The notes: a model not told the origin generated them from the letters alone. Counted from the first letter of the stretch, positions 1 to 8,641 are shown. The stretch: DNA of 64,000 bases from CAWHOW01 sp963831005 (GCA_963831005.1 CAWHOW010000028.1:62001-126000); one strand, 5' to 3'. A program made the numbers and translations.

Positions 1-840
1 GGCTGTTACAGTTCCTTTCCCGAACAGATATGAGATGCCTATAAGCAGAGCGATAGGAACAGTGGAAATTAAAATGATAGAAACACCATAAAATACGGCC
101 TGAAAAAATGCACGACGGCGGTTCTCACTCCCTTTCAAAAAAAAAGATACCGTCATTGGTACCATAGGGAACACGCAGGGTGTGAAGATTGCAATAAAGC
201 CTGGAAGGAGCGACAGAAAAAATACAAGCCATAATGAAAGCCTGTCTTCGGCATTGGTGCAGGGCGTACAAGTGGGTGTTATCGTTCCTGAAGTATCTTT
301 CTTCGCTCCCGGTGAAACAGAATCTGATTTAGATTTCTTAAGTGTATCTTTTATATCTTTAACAGGCGTGCCAACAGATTTTGAGTAGCCGTCAACATCG
401 AAAGTAAAGGGAACATCATCAGGAGGAAGGCAGGATTTATCATTGCACGACATGAAGTTCAATGAGCCTTTAACCTTAAAAGCTTTTGTGGAAACTATCC
501 TTATCTGCTGAATAAAAGTAACAGTATTCTCGAAATATTTCAACTTCATTTCGAAGTTCTTGTCGTACTCTTCAATTGCCTTGGGTTCGTAAACTTTACC
601 TACGGGAATATAACCGTTATTCTTATCAAACGTGAAAGTAGTTGGAATGGGGCCATCGCCGGAAATGAACTGCGAGTATATATGCCAGCTCTTGTCGATA
701 GTGGCTTTCATGTACAAATTCACAGTCGAGTCGTTTACTTTCGAACTGCTGAATGTCCATTTAACCGGCTTCAATACCTGCGAGAAAGCAAGGTTGCCAA
801 TAAACAACAGCAGGAAAATTATAAGATATTTAGTTTTCAT
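1..840 (-). CDS. dsbD: Thiol:disulfide interchange protein DsbD, N-terminal part (runs off the window)
   Basis: The reverse strand is open from an ATG at 840 to the window edge (280 codons). Residues 1-21 form a signal peptide ending in AFSQ. Residues about 22-155 match the periplasmic DsbD alpha (DsbC/D N-terminal) domain, with Cys residues in the NFMSCNDKSCLPP stretch. A Ser/Lys/Asp-rich linker follows, then the first membrane segments of the CcdA-like electron-transfer domain with the hallmark FTPCVFPMVPMTV. In this family, electrons pass from cytoplasmic thioredoxin through the membrane to periplasmic disulfides. The remaining membrane helices and the C-terminal thioredoxin domain would lie to the left of the window. 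Family assignment is firm; full length cannot be judged. Confidence 0.9.
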   Translation of the reverse strand, partial: MKTKYLIIFLLLFIGNLAFSQVLKPVKWTFSSSKVNDSTVNLYMKATIDKSWHIYSQFISGDGPIPTTFTFDKNNGYIPVGKVYEPKAIEEYDKNFEMKLKYFENTVTFIQQIRIVSTKAFKVKGSLNFMSCNDKSCLPPDDVPFTFDVDGYSKSVGTPVKDIKDTLKKSKSDSVSPGAKKDTSGTITPTCTPCTNAEDRLSLWLVFFLSLLPGFIAIFTPCVFPMVPMTVSFFLKGSENRRRAFFQAVFYGVSIILISTVPIALLIGISYLFGKGTVTA

Positions 841-891
841 GCAAATAGATTTGAATTCATTTATATACTGATATTACGTAAATTAATTTTT

Positions 892-982
892 ACCGCAAAG
901 GGCGCAAAGTTTCTCGCAAAGAGCACTAAGAAATTCCCTTCTTTGCGTTCTCTGCGTATCTTTCCTTTGTGTTCTTTGCGGT
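892..982. repeat. Palindromic CGCAAAG-rich intergenic repeat
   Basis: About 90 bp between dsbD and tilS are bounded by the inverted 9-mers ACCGCAAAG (892-900) and CTTTGCGGT (974-982). The inside holds further GCAAAG and CTTTGCG words facing each other. A related, more degraded copy lies at 3280-3345. Such CGCAAAG palindromes recur in Bacteroidota genomes as non-coding repeats (from memory). The short open frames through it on both strands follow from the symmetry and are not genes. Confidence 0.7.
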
Positions 983-1035
983 TAAGTTCTATTCTATGTA
1001 ACATCATGTACTCATTCATTATTACACATGCAAAG

Positions 1036-2473
1036 TTAAATATTATTCCCAATTACTTCAGCAACAAAAACTTTTTTAGTCGATGAAGTTATCCTATACC
1101 TGTTATCTGTCCTGCTACCGATAATCCACATAATATCATTACCATTGCAAAGCAGCCAGGTATTTTCTTTATCTATCAGCGAAAATTTGCTGTCGGTAAA
1201 GAAATCGCTGAGTTTCTTTTTGCCGCGCATGCCAAAAGGATAAAAGAAATCGCCTTTCTCCCATTTACGAATGGTGAGAGGGAATTTAAACTTAGCGGCA
1301 TCAAACATTGCGATAGACTTATCTTTAATCTTTACTTCAAAATCCTTGGTAATATTAATGGTTTTGAATTTAAGATGAATGGGTTCTTTCAGTTCTTTAT
1401 AGCCTTCGGTAACAATAAAATCTTGTTTGGTTTCAATTTCCACTATAGGCGAAACTATCAGTTGCAACCTGTCCTTAAGCAGTCTGTGCGTTAAGGAAAA
1501 GAATTGTTTTCCGGTTTCGCCTTTCAGACTTTTGCATATAGTTGCAATGATGTCGCCTGAAAAGCCATAAGGTTTCAGCAATTCATAAAGGAATAATTCT
1601 TTCTGCGAAAGTGCAAGTATCTTCTTAATGTCAAATTTAACAAGGCTTCCCTCCTGCCCTGTCTTCGAGACGTCCCGCGTCATCCTGAGGAGCGAAGCGT
1701 CTCGAAGGAAAGCGGGACTCCTCAGACTGACGGCAGGCGGATTGGCAGGCTGCACAACTATCTCTTTTCTCTTTTTCCTCCACCATTTCAAGGAACAGGC
1801 ATTCAAGCTGCTTTAATCGTTCAATCTCTACTTTAACTGTCTTTTCAATATCGGGATTCAGCTCTTTCATCAGGGGAAGTAACTGATGGCGAATCTTGTT
1901 CCGCATATATTTTAGCGAAGCATTGCTGCTGTCTTCGCGGTATTTAAGCTTGTTCTTTTTAACGTAAGCTTCAATTTCAAGCCTGTCGGTGAACATCAGA
2001 GGACGGACTATATTCCCTGCCACAGGCTTAATTCCATGCAACCCGGCTATGCCGCTGCCGCGAATTAGATTGATAAAAAATGTTTCAACTTCATCGTCCC
2101 TGTGATGAGCAACTGCAATAACATCGTAGCCATTCTTTATCCTTACTTCTTCAAACCAGGCATATCGCAGATCGCGGGCAGCCATTTGTATGGAAATCTT
2201 TTTATCTTCAGCATAAGCGGCAGTGTTGAACCTTTTAAGGTGGTAAGGGATATCGAGTTCATCTGCAAGCTGGCTAACGAAGGTTTCGTCGCCATCGGAT
2301 TCCCGACCCCTGAGTTGAAAGTTGCAATGTGCCACAGCTACCGTGAAACCGGCTTCGTACAATAAATGCAGAAGCAAAACAGAATCCATGCCGCCACTAA
2401 CAGCAACAAGTATGCGGCGGCTGGTATTGAACAATTTTTCCTGTTTAATAAACTGGAGAAGGCGGGGTTGCAT
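1036..2473 (-). pseudogene. tilS: tRNA(Ile)-lysidine synthase TilS, reading frame interrupted by an inserted repeat
   Basis: TilS converts C34 of tRNA-Ile(CAU) to lysidine so that it reads AUA, and is usually essential. The start is the ATG at 2471-2473 (MQPRLLQF). The PP-loop SGGMDS is at residues 26-31 and the N-terminal catalytic and helical domains run to about residue 236. The frame then enters a GC-richer palindromic sequence (about 1651-1751) and stops at 1637. The expected C-terminal domain (FDIKKILALSQKE... to VAEVIGNNI) continues in another frame down to 1036. The insertion therefore splits the gene between the catalytic half and the C-terminal tRNA-binding domain. Either a shortened N-terminal TilS still works, another copy exists, or the frame is wrong in the assembly. 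Confidence 0.85.
1651..1751. repeat. Palindromic mini-element inserted in tilS
   Basis: This is about 100 bp of GC-richer sequence inside tilS. It contains the inverted pair CTTCGAGACG (1663-1672) / CGTCTCGAAG (1698-1707), a second pair GTCCCGC / GCGGGAC, and GGCAGGC words at the right edge. It has no counterpart in TilS proteins and shifts the frame. A CTGTCC/GGACAG palindrome of similar style sits inside the tonB gene near 25450. It looks like a non-autonomous MITE- or REP-like element; no transposase is visible. Edges are approximate because no target duplication is obvious. Confidence 0.65.
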
Positions 2474-2677
2474 CTTTATAGGATTAATAAAATGTAAAAT
2501 TATAAAAAAAGGCTTCGCATTAACGAAACTCTTTAATAGAAAACAGATGACAGCTAACAGCAAATAGAAAATATAATTGAGTGAAGCAGGCAGCGGTAAT
2601 TGGCAGGAAAGGCAAGTTTGCAAGGTTTGATGTTGAAAGTTTATAAAGATTATGTAATTTTGTAAAAAATATTGATT

Positions 2678-2935
2678 ATGGAAACTATATTCAGGCTTAA
2701 AGCCTCTGAAATTGATAATAAATTTTTAGCTTCATTGAAAAAATTATTCAATAAGCGTGAAATTGAAATTACCGTTACGGATGTAATAAACGATGAAACG
2801 GAATTATTGCTTAAAAGCCCTAAAAACCGCGCACACCTGATGGAAGCGATAGAAGAAGTGAAGCATAATAAAAACCTTGTTCGTTTTACCGGCGATGAAT
2901 TTAAGAAATACAGCAAATCCCTTTTAAAAAAATGA
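2678..2935 (+). CDS. Antitoxin of a YoeB-type toxin-antitoxin pair
   Basis: An 85-residue protein translated from the ATG at 2678; the upstream in-frame TTG is less likely. The N-terminal half has short strand/helix character (ETIFRLKASEID...). The C-terminal half (SPKNRAHLMEAIEEVKHN...) matches the toxin-wrapping tail of YefM/RelB-class antitoxins paired with YoeB. Its stop overlaps the toxin start by 4 bp, implying translational coupling. The expected roles are neutralising the toxin by direct binding and repressing the shared promoter. I assign it mainly from the tail and its partner; the N-terminal DNA-binding fold is not clearly Phd/YefM. Confidence 0.75.
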   Translation: METIFRLKASEIDNKFLASLKKLFNKREIEITVTDVINDETELLLKSPKNRAHLMEAIEEVKHNKNLVRFTGDEFKKYSKSLLKK

Positions 2936-3195
2936 GAGCTGTTATTTTTGCTTCAATAGCCCGGAAAGATTATGAGGCATGGGCTCATAGCAATATAAAG
3001 ATATTCGGGAAAATTAATGAGCTTATAAACGATATTGACCATCATCCTTACACAGGGCTTGGTAAACCCGAACCACTGAAATACGAACTTGCTAGCTTTT
3101 GGTCGAGGCGCATTAATGCTAAAGACCGCCTGGTTTATCAAATATCCCCGAAAAACGAAATTATTATTATCAGTTGCAAAGGGCATTATAACTAA
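2932..3195 (+). CDS. yoeB: Txe/YoeB family ribosome-dependent mRNA endonuclease toxin
   Basis: An 87-residue protein typical of YoeB in length and sequence. The segment GKINELINDI leads to the signature GKPEPLK (Glu47), then WSRRI and DRLVY (Arg66), and ends in SCKGHYN (His85). These correspond to the catalytic Glu46/Arg65/His83 of E. coli YoeB, so the enzyme should be active. Known members bind the ribosomal A site and cleave mRNA there. The ATG overlaps the antitoxin stop. The pair sits between tilS and a hypothetical gene, with repeat debris on both sides. Confidence 0.92.
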   Translation: MRAVIFASIARKDYEAWAHSNIKIFGKINELINDIDHHPYTGLGKPEPLKYELASFWSRRINAKDRLVYQISPKNEIIIISCKGHYN

Positions 3196-3279
3196 TAGCC
3201 GCAATTATAGTAAGCAGTAGCAGCAGCAGTATGCAGTTCTTAATTCGATTGCTCGAATGTTCAATTGTTCGTTTGTTTC

Positions 3280-3345
3280 TTAGCGTCTTTGCGCCTTAGC
3301 GTGAAATAAAAAAGAAAAGTTTAACCCAAAGTCCGCAAAGTTTGC
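3280..3345. repeat. Second CGCAAAG/CTTTGCG palindromic repeat copy
   Basis: The words TTAGCGTCTTTGCGCC (from 3280) and CCGCAAAGTTTGC (to 3345) face each other around an A-rich loop. They resemble the element at 892-982 in vocabulary but are degraded. The rest of 3196-3472 is AT-rich, with a CAG-rich run at 3213-3237 and nothing gene-like. Confidence 0.5.
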
Positions 3346-3472
3346 TTACGGCCTATTCTTTTACAAATTTCTTAACTGCTATATGAAAATTAAAATAGCT
3401 ATAACCTACGCCAAACGGGGGAAAGTATAGTATTTTAATAAATCCAAAAGAATGTTAAACCTTGCATTATAA

Positions 3473-3997
3473 TTAATATAGAAAGCATCCAAGCCAATAG
3501 AAATGCTTTAAAATCTGAATTACGTAATATAGAGCAGCAATACCAGTCCCTGTTGCAATCCAAATCTGAATTATTTTCATCTGTTTCTGAATTTTTACGA
3601 CCTCAATATTCAGAGTTGTATTCAATTCCTGATTCGCAAGATTTATCTTTGTTAATACATCCATCTGTTTTTCTCTATTTTCTTGAGTTTTTTTGTCCTG
3701 CAATTCTATAGCAATAGCATGCTCTTGCCTTAATTTTACACCTTGATAACCACCACTCAAATAAAACATTCTTCCGCTAAAAGTTGAATAATAAAATGCA
3801 ATATTTGCACGTATTTCTTTGAATATATATTTACTATTTTCAAGCTCAAATAATATCTCTATTGATTCCTTTGATTTTATAGAAGTGCCAAATTTTTTAT
3901 CTATTTCTGAAAAACTAGTATATGGAGGGGTTCTTTGTTCAATGATAAATTCTAAAACATTATCAATTTGCTTATAAGGATTTAATTCATCTTCCAT
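3473..3997 (-). CDS. Hypothetical C-terminally membrane-anchored protein
   Basis: 174 residues from the ATG at 3997. The N-terminal half is charged with mixed helix and strand (EFIIEQRTPPYTSF...). A long polar helix with likely coiled-coil character spans about residues 90-140. One hydrophobic segment (about 147-166, IWIATGTGIAALYYVIQIL) lies near the C terminus, so it is probably tail-anchored with a cytoplasmic N terminus. I do not recognise a family. It stands alone on its strand. A possible -7 box on the reverse strand (CAAAATTA at 4029-4036 as written) lies 31 bp upstream, with the 21-bp array further out. Confidence 0.6.
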   Translation of the reverse strand: MEDELNPYKQIDNVLEFIIEQRTPPYTSFSEIDKKFGTSIKSKESIEILFELENSKYIFKEIRANIAFYYSTFSGRMFYLSGGYQGVKLRQEHAIAIELQDKKTQENREKQMDVLTKINLANQELNTTLNIEVVKIQKQMKIIQIWIATGTGIAALYYVIQILKHFYWLGCFLY

Positions 3998-4198
3998 AAT
4001 CTTTTTAATTTGTACTCAATTATTTCCTCAAAATTACAATATTATTCTTCGCTGCATCATTAAAAAAGGGAAACTATTATAGAGAAAATAGATGCCAACC
4101 CACCGGACAGGTAGTTTTCCCACCTCCCTACCCGTTTACTCCGCAAATTCCTTAGGTATTACCGTAATTTTATTGGTGTAATCTGAAATCAGAACCCG

Positions 4199-4500
4199 AT
4201 CAAGTACGAACGGGAATGCATCAAGTACGTTCAACTTGATACCAAGTCGGTCCGACTTGATGCAAAGTCCGCGCGACTTGATGCCAAGTACATTCAACTT
4301 GATACCAAGTCCGTTCAACTTGATGCAAAAGTTTACTCAATTTGGTGTCAAGTACGTTCAACTTGATGCCAAGTCGTTTCAACTTGATGCCAAGTCCGCG
4401 CAACTTGATGCAAAACTGTTTGTACCTTGTGCAAAGTCCATCCGACTTGATGCAAAGTCCATTCAACTTGATATCAAGTCCGTTCAACTTGATGCAAAAG
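4199..4500. repeat. 21-bp tandem dyad array 1 (about 14 units)
   Basis: About 14 head-to-tail units; most are exactly 21 bp, with three of 20-22 bp. The clearest unit carries ATCAAGT, a 7-bp variable core (for example CCGTTCA, CGGTCCG or ACATTCA), then ACTTGAT, a hyphenated palindrome. The arms are kept while the core varies. It lies between korB (3' end) and the hypothetical gene at 3473-3997. Open frames run through it on both strands because 21 is a multiple of 3. Confidence 0.95.
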
Positions 4501-4651
4501 TTTTGGTAATTACCTGACAAAAGAAGGTTGGTTAGACCTTTTTTAAATCAGTGTAAATCAGCATTTTCAGTGTCATCCGCGTTCCCATTATATAACAATT
4601 AATGACCTAATGACAATGAATGGCAATAAATGACTGCCTACTGTACTTTTT

Positions 4652-4705
4652 GGGCTAAAGCCCCTGTTCTTCTATTATTATTTACCCACGACCTAAAGGT
4701 CATGG
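4652..4705. repeat. Two short REP-like palindromes
   Basis: GGGCTAAAGCCC (4652-4663) and CCACGACCT-AA-AGGTCATGG (4686-4705) are near-perfect palindromes downstream of korB. The stretch 4501-4784 also holds repeated AAATCAG words and no gene. They may act as transcript-end stems for korB or be remnants of dispersed repeats. Confidence 0.5.
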
Positions 4706-4784
4706 CAATTCATAATATCTTAATATCAATGAATTTCCAGTTTCAAATTTCCGATTACCGTTTACCTGTTGACTGCCTTCTTCT

Positions 4785-5819
4785 TTAAATTTCCCAGGTA
4801 TCGCCGCTGTTAAGCAGGTCATCAACACATTTTATGGGCGAAGTTGCTTTAGCTTTGGCAATCTGTTCTTCCACCATATCGTCGTAAGTGGGGAACATAG
4901 CCGAACGAATTACGCCAAGTGCAACAGGATAATGAGGTAAGGCCATTTTAGCCAGCATAAGGTGTATGCCGGGATCCTGCTCGTACTGGTCGTGAACAAG
5001 CAGATCATCTTCAGTAATACTGTTTACACCTATCTGAACAACTTCAAGTTTAGTGCCTTTCAGGCGTATGCCTTTATCCTTATTCTTACCGAATATCATA
5101 GGCTCGCCGTTCTTAAGTATAAGCTGCATATCTTCCTTGATATCCTTAGCGGTAATTCCTTCGTGAACGCCATCGGCAAAAATAACGCAGTTCTGTAGTA
5201 TTTCAACCACCGAAGTGCCGTCGTGCTTGGCTGCTTCGAACATTACTTCAGTCATCAGTTTTGGATTGGTATCAACCACTCTTGCAAAGAAAGTTCCCTG
5301 AGCCCCAAGTATAAGTTCGCCGGGGTTGAAAGGATGTTCAATGGTTCCCTGCGGGGAAGTTTTGGTTACCGTACCCATAACAGTGGTAGGCGAATACTGG
5401 CCTTTGGTTAAACCATATATCTGGTTGTTGAAAAGCATGATATTCAAATCAACATTCCTGCGGATGATATGAATAAAGTGGTTTCCGCCTATAGCCATCG
5501 AATCGCCATCGCCGGTAGCCACCCAAACGCTTAAATGCGGGTTGGCTATTTTAACGCCGGTAGCAATAGCATTGGCACGCCCGTGAATTCCATGAAAACC
5601 GTAAGTATTTACATAATAAGGAAAACGCGAGGAACATCCGATGCCGGACACCATCATAAAGTTTTCTTTCTTGTAGCCTATCTTTGGAAAAACATTGGCT
5701 ACGGAAGAAAGGATAGCATGTGCACCGCAACCGGGACACCATTTAACCATCTGGTCGCTGACAAAATCTTCTTTCGACAGTGGCACTCTTGATTTTTCAA
5801 TTGTTGTATTTTCTTCCAT
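4785..5819 (-). CDS. korB: 2-oxoacid (2-oxoglutarate):ferredoxin oxidoreductase, beta subunit
   Basis: This 344-residue protein is the thiamine-pyrophosphate subunit that decarboxylates the 2-oxoacid and forms acyl-CoA with ferredoxin as electron acceptor. CPGCGAH near residue 29 and GIGCSSR near residue 60 are the conserved cysteine motifs. GDGDSMAIGGNH followed by NNQIYGLTKGQ is the TPP/Mg site of this family. The length is normal. It starts 3 bp after korA ends, so the two are co-transcribed. The 2-oxoglutarate preference is inferred from overall similarity to KorB; the substrate cannot be proven from sequence alone. Confidence 0.9.
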   Translation of the reverse strand: MEENTTIEKSRVPLSKEDFVSDQMVKWCPGCGAHAILSSVANVFPKIGYKKENFMMVSGIGCSSRFPYYVNTYGFHGIHGRANAIATGVKIANPHLSVWVATGDGDSMAIGGNHFIHIIRRNVDLNIMLFNNQIYGLTKGQYSPTTVMGTVTKTSPQGTIEHPFNPGELILGAQGTFFARVVDTNPKLMTEVMFEAAKHDGTSVVEILQNCVIFADGVHEGITAKDIKEDMQLILKNGEPMIFGKNKDKGIRLKGTKLEVVQIGVNSITEDDLLVHDQYEQDPGIHLMLAKMALPHYPVALGVIRSAMFPTYDDMVEEQIAKAKATSPIKCVDDLLNSGDTWEI

Positions 5820-5822
5820 GAC

Positions 5823-7676
5823 TTATTTCTCCTCTAATAATTTATTAAATTGCTCTTTAAGTTCGTTAACCATAAATGGCAATCCCTGAATCTTATTATA
5901 TTGATGGTATTTGATTTCGGGGAAGTTTATTCTCAGATATTTTACAAATTGTCCGAGATTCAGTTCACATACAAGTATCTTATCAAAACTACTTAGTATT
6001 TGTTTTGTATTCTTTGGCAAAGGGCAAATATTCCTGAAATGAGCAAGACTTACCTTTTTCCCTTCGGCCTGCATTTCTTTAACAGCTGAAAAAACAGAAC
6101 CGAATGTTCCGCCCCAGCTAACTACCAGCAGTTCGCCCTTTTTATCGCCTATCAGTTTCTGATCGGGAATAAAATCGGCAACTTTCTCCACTTTCTTTTC
6201 GCGGAATTCGCACATCTTCTGGTGATTCATCGGATCCATTGAAACTGTACCGATACCATCCAGCTTTTCCAATCCGCCTATCCTGTGACGCAATCCTTCT
6301 GTACCGGGAATAGCCCATTGCCTTACCAATGTTTCTGCATTTCTTTTGTAAGGTTGATAATCCTTATCATTAGCCTGTGCCATTGGAGGAGTGATAGCAG
6401 GAAGATCTTTTACTTTAGGAATCTTGAACACTTCCGAGCCTTGTCCGATATAGCCATCGGTAAGGCAAATAGCAGGTGTCATGTGTTCCAGCGATAACTT
6501 AGCTGATTCGTAAGCTGCATAGAAGCAATCAGCAGGGCTGGAAGCTGCAACTATAATAACAGGGCCTTCGCCATTTCTGCCATAAAGTGCCTGAAGCAAA
6601 TCACTTTGTTCCGACTTAGTAGGTAAACCTGTTGATGGTCCTCCACGCTGAACATTTACAATAACAAGAGGCAATTCGGTAATAACAGCAAGTCCTATAG
6701 CTTCCGACTTTAATGATAAACCAGGACCGGAAGTAGTTGTGCATGCCATAGCACCGGTATAGCTTGCGCCTATAGCCGAACAAATACCTGCAATTTCATC
6801 CTCGGCCTGAAACACTTTTGCTCCCAGTGATTTATGCTGTGCAAGTTCCATCAGTATTTCTGTAGCAGGTGTAATAGGATAAGAGCCAAGGAAAAGAGGC
6901 CTTCCTGAATTTTCAGAAGCAGCTAACAATCCCCATGCAGCAGCCACATTACCTGTTATATTCCTGTATTTTCCCTTTTCTACTTTTTTAACTGCAGGTA
7001 CTTTGAATGTAGAATGAATTACTTCCAGCGTATCAGCGAAATTATAACCTGCTCTAAGGATTGCTTTGTTTATGCCAATCATCGCAGGTTTCTTTTTGAA
7101 TTTCTTTTCAAAAAATTCATCTGTTGTTTTGAAATCGCGGTTGAAGAGGAAATATGCAATGCCAAGAGCGAATACGTTCCTTGTTTTATAAGCGGTCTTC
7201 TGATCAGCGCCCATATCTTTAATAGTTTCCCAGGCAAGAGAAGTGATCGGAGCTTTGATCAAGTTATAGCTTTTCAAACTGCTATCGTCAAGCGGATTCT
7301 TATCGTAACCAGCTTTCACAATCGTTTTTTCATCAAAAGAATCGGTATCAACAATAATTGATGCACCCTTCTTAGCCCATTTCAGGTTCGATTTTAGTGA
7401 GGCTGGATTCATTGCCACCAAGAGGTCGGCAAGGTCTCCAGAAGAAAATATCTTCTTTGAACTAATCCTGGTCTGGAACCCGGAAACTCCTGCCACTGTA
7501 TTGTGCGGGGCACGAATTTCGGCTGGATAATCAGGAAAAGTAGCAATTTCGTTGCCGAATAATGCTGCAGCATCAGCAAACAAATTACCTACAAGCTGCA
7601 TCCCATCGCCCGAATCTCCTGCAAATCGAACCACTGCATCTTCCAGTTCGACAACAGTATTTTTCTTTTCAGTCAT
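5823..7676 (-). CDS. korA: 2-oxoacid (2-oxoglutarate):ferredoxin oxidoreductase, fused gamma-alpha subunit
   Basis: 617 residues. The N-terminal part (about 1-190) is the gamma domain (VVRFAGDSGDGMQLVGNLFA... YPAEIRAP). It is fused to the alpha pyrimidine-binding domain (GSYPITPATEILMELA, FQAEDEIAGICSAIGASYTGA, TTTSGPGLSLKSE) and a C-terminal transketolase-like domain. This gamma-alpha fusion is the usual KorA form in Bacteroidota. First gene of the korAB operon, with a TAACTTCG -7-like box at 7706-7713. A 2[4Fe-4S] ferredoxin is transcribed divergently from the same intergenic region and is a plausible electron acceptor. Confidence 0.92.
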   Translation of the reverse strand: MTEKKNTVVELEDAVVRFAGDSGDGMQLVGNLFADAAALFGNEIATFPDYPAEIRAPHNTVAGVSGFQTRISSKKIFSSGDLADLLVAMNPASLKSNLKWAKKGASIIVDTDSFDEKTIVKAGYDKNPLDDSSLKSYNLIKAPITSLAWETIKDMGADQKTAYKTRNVFALGIAYFLFNRDFKTTDEFFEKKFKKKPAMIGINKAILRAGYNFADTLEVIHSTFKVPAVKKVEKGKYRNITGNVAAAWGLLAASENSGRPLFLGSYPITPATEILMELAQHKSLGAKVFQAEDEIAGICSAIGASYTGAMACTTTSGPGLSLKSEAIGLAVITELPLVIVNVQRGGPSTGLPTKSEQSDLLQALYGRNGEGPVIIVAASSPADCFYAAYESAKLSLEHMTPAICLTDGYIGQGSEVFKIPKVKDLPAITPPMAQANDKDYQPYKRNAETLVRQWAIPGTEGLRHRIGGLEKLDGIGTVSMDPMNHQKMCEFREKKVEKVADFIPDQKLIGDKKGELLVVSWGGTFGSVFSAVKEMQAEGKKVSLAHFRNICPLPKNTKQILSSFDKILVCELNLGQFVKYLRINFPEIKYHQYNKIQGLPFMVNELKEQFNKLLEEK

Positions 7677-7705
7677 ATAAATAATATTTAGAATTAAAAT
7701 TTTTG

Positions 7706-7713
7706 CGAAGTTA
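7706..7713 (-). promoter_or_regulatory. Probable -7 box for korAB
   Basis: On the reverse strand this reads TAACTTCG, one base off the Bacteroidota TAnnTTTG, 30 bp upstream of the korA ATG. No strong upstream partner is seen. Confidence 0.4.
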
Positions 7714-7878
7714 AATGGTTTTTTAAAGTGAAGGATTGATTTTCATCACTTTTTTTTCCGAGATTAAAAACAACCGCTTTTTACTGTTAATACTATAACA
7801 ATAAAACAATTAGAGAAACAGTTCCTTACACCTAAATGGCCCCCGGTAATAAAAATTATTATTTTTTTAATAAAATAT

Positions 7879-7909
7879 TTTCTTAAATACTTTTAACCGA
7901 ATATATTTG
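7879..7909 (+). promoter_or_regulatory. Promoter of the ferredoxin gene
   Basis: TATATTTG at 7902-7909 is an exact -7 box. TTTC at 7879-7882, 19 bp upstream, is close to the TTTG -33 element. Transcription would begin about 20-25 bp before the ferredoxin ATG. Confidence 0.6.
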
Positions 7910-7939
7910 CAGCAAAATAATAACTAAAACTACATAAAA

Positions 7940-8107
7940 ATGGCTTACAAAATTAATGAAGATTGTACTGCTTGCGGTTCTTGCATAGATGAATGTCCGG
8001 TTGAAGCAATATCAGAAGGCGATATCTATAAGATTGACCCGGATGTTTGCACCGATTGTGGCGCTTGCGCTGATGTTTGCCCGGTTGAAGCAATTCACCC
8101 AGAATAA
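7940..8107 (+). CDS. 2[4Fe-4S] ferredoxin
   Basis: A 55-residue bacterial-type ferredoxin with two CxxCxxCxxxCP clusters: CTACGSCIDECPVEA (residues 9-23) and CTDCGACADVCPVEA (37-51). It carries low-potential electrons in the cytoplasm. It is divergent from korAB across a 263-bp promoter region, so it probably serves the ferredoxin-reducing oxidoreductase. An exact -7 box lies 30 bp upstream and a strong hairpin follows, making it a monocistronic unit. Confidence 0.93.
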   Translation: MAYKINEDCTACGSCIDECPVEAISEGDIYKIDPDVCTDCGACADVCPVEAIHPE

Positions 8108-8176
8108 TATCGGAATATTTCGTTTTTTGACTTTCCTCTATCAAGTGGAAAGTTGAATTTTATTGTACGATCGAAT

Positions 8177-8210
8177 AAAAAATCCTACTATCATGGCGGT
8201 AGGATTTTTT
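8177..8210. terminator. Bidirectional-looking intrinsic terminator after ferredoxin
   Basis: AAAAAATCCTAC (8177-8188) pairs perfectly with GTAGGATTTTTT (8199-8210) across a 10-base loop, with A and T runs on the two sides. Confidence 0.8.
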
Positions 8211-8239
8211 ATTTTAGTAAAAAAATGTATTTTTGTAAT

Positions 8240-8641
8240 ATGGATGATGAAAAAATTGATATTGAGAAAACAATAGCACATTGGATTGAAACATCCGATA
8301 AGGATTACAATACAATGAAGCATTTATTCAAAACCAAAGATTATCATTGGGCATTATTCATCGGCCATATTGTTATTGAAAGATTATTGAAAGCAGGAGT
8401 AGTAAAAACCACTGCACAACATCCTCCATTTACACACGATTTACGAAGGCTTGCAAAATTATCGAATATAGAATTTCAGGATTTACATTATGACTGGCTT
8501 GACACTATAACAACCTTTAATTTGAATGCCCGCTATGAAAGCTATAAACAAGCATTCTATATGAAATGTACCTTTGATTTTACTTCTGAATGGATTGAAA
8601 ATATTAAAAAAATAAGAAAATGGATAAAAGGGAAGCTTTAA
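8240..8641 (+). CDS. HEPN-domain protein of a HEPN/MNT pair
   Basis: 133 residues from the ATG at 8240; upstream frame extension runs through the terminator and is rejected. All-helical HEPN fold with HPPFTHDLRRLA (61-72) and NLNARYESYKQAF (94-106). HEPN proteins paired with a minimal nucleotidyltransferase usually form a toxin-antitoxin module in which HEPN is an RNase toxin. Here the Arg98 motif is followed by YESYK with no His at the Rx4-6H spacing. Ribonuclease activity by the canonical motif is therefore not supported. It overlaps the MNT gene by 22 bp. Confidence 0.85.
   Translation: MDDEKIDIEKTIAHWIETSDKDYNTMKHLFKTKDYHWALFIGHIVIERLLKAGVVKTTAQHPPFTHDLRRLAKLSNIEFQDLHYDWLDTITTFNLNARYESYKQAFYMKCTFDFTSEWIENIKKIRKWIKGKL

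Noticed and set aside
632..1086. Plus-strand open frames opposite dsbD and the CGCAAAG repeat
   Set aside because: They are antisense to a clear DsbD frame with signal peptide and CcdA motif, or run through a palindrome.
2474..2623. Upstream extension of tilS
   Set aside because: The extra 50 residues are hydrophobic intergenic translation; the ATG at 2473 begins the conserved protein.
4199..4500. CRISPR array
   Set aside because: Units are contiguous 21-mers with no unique spacers of 25-40 bp, and no cas genes exist in the window. The same holds for the other arrays.
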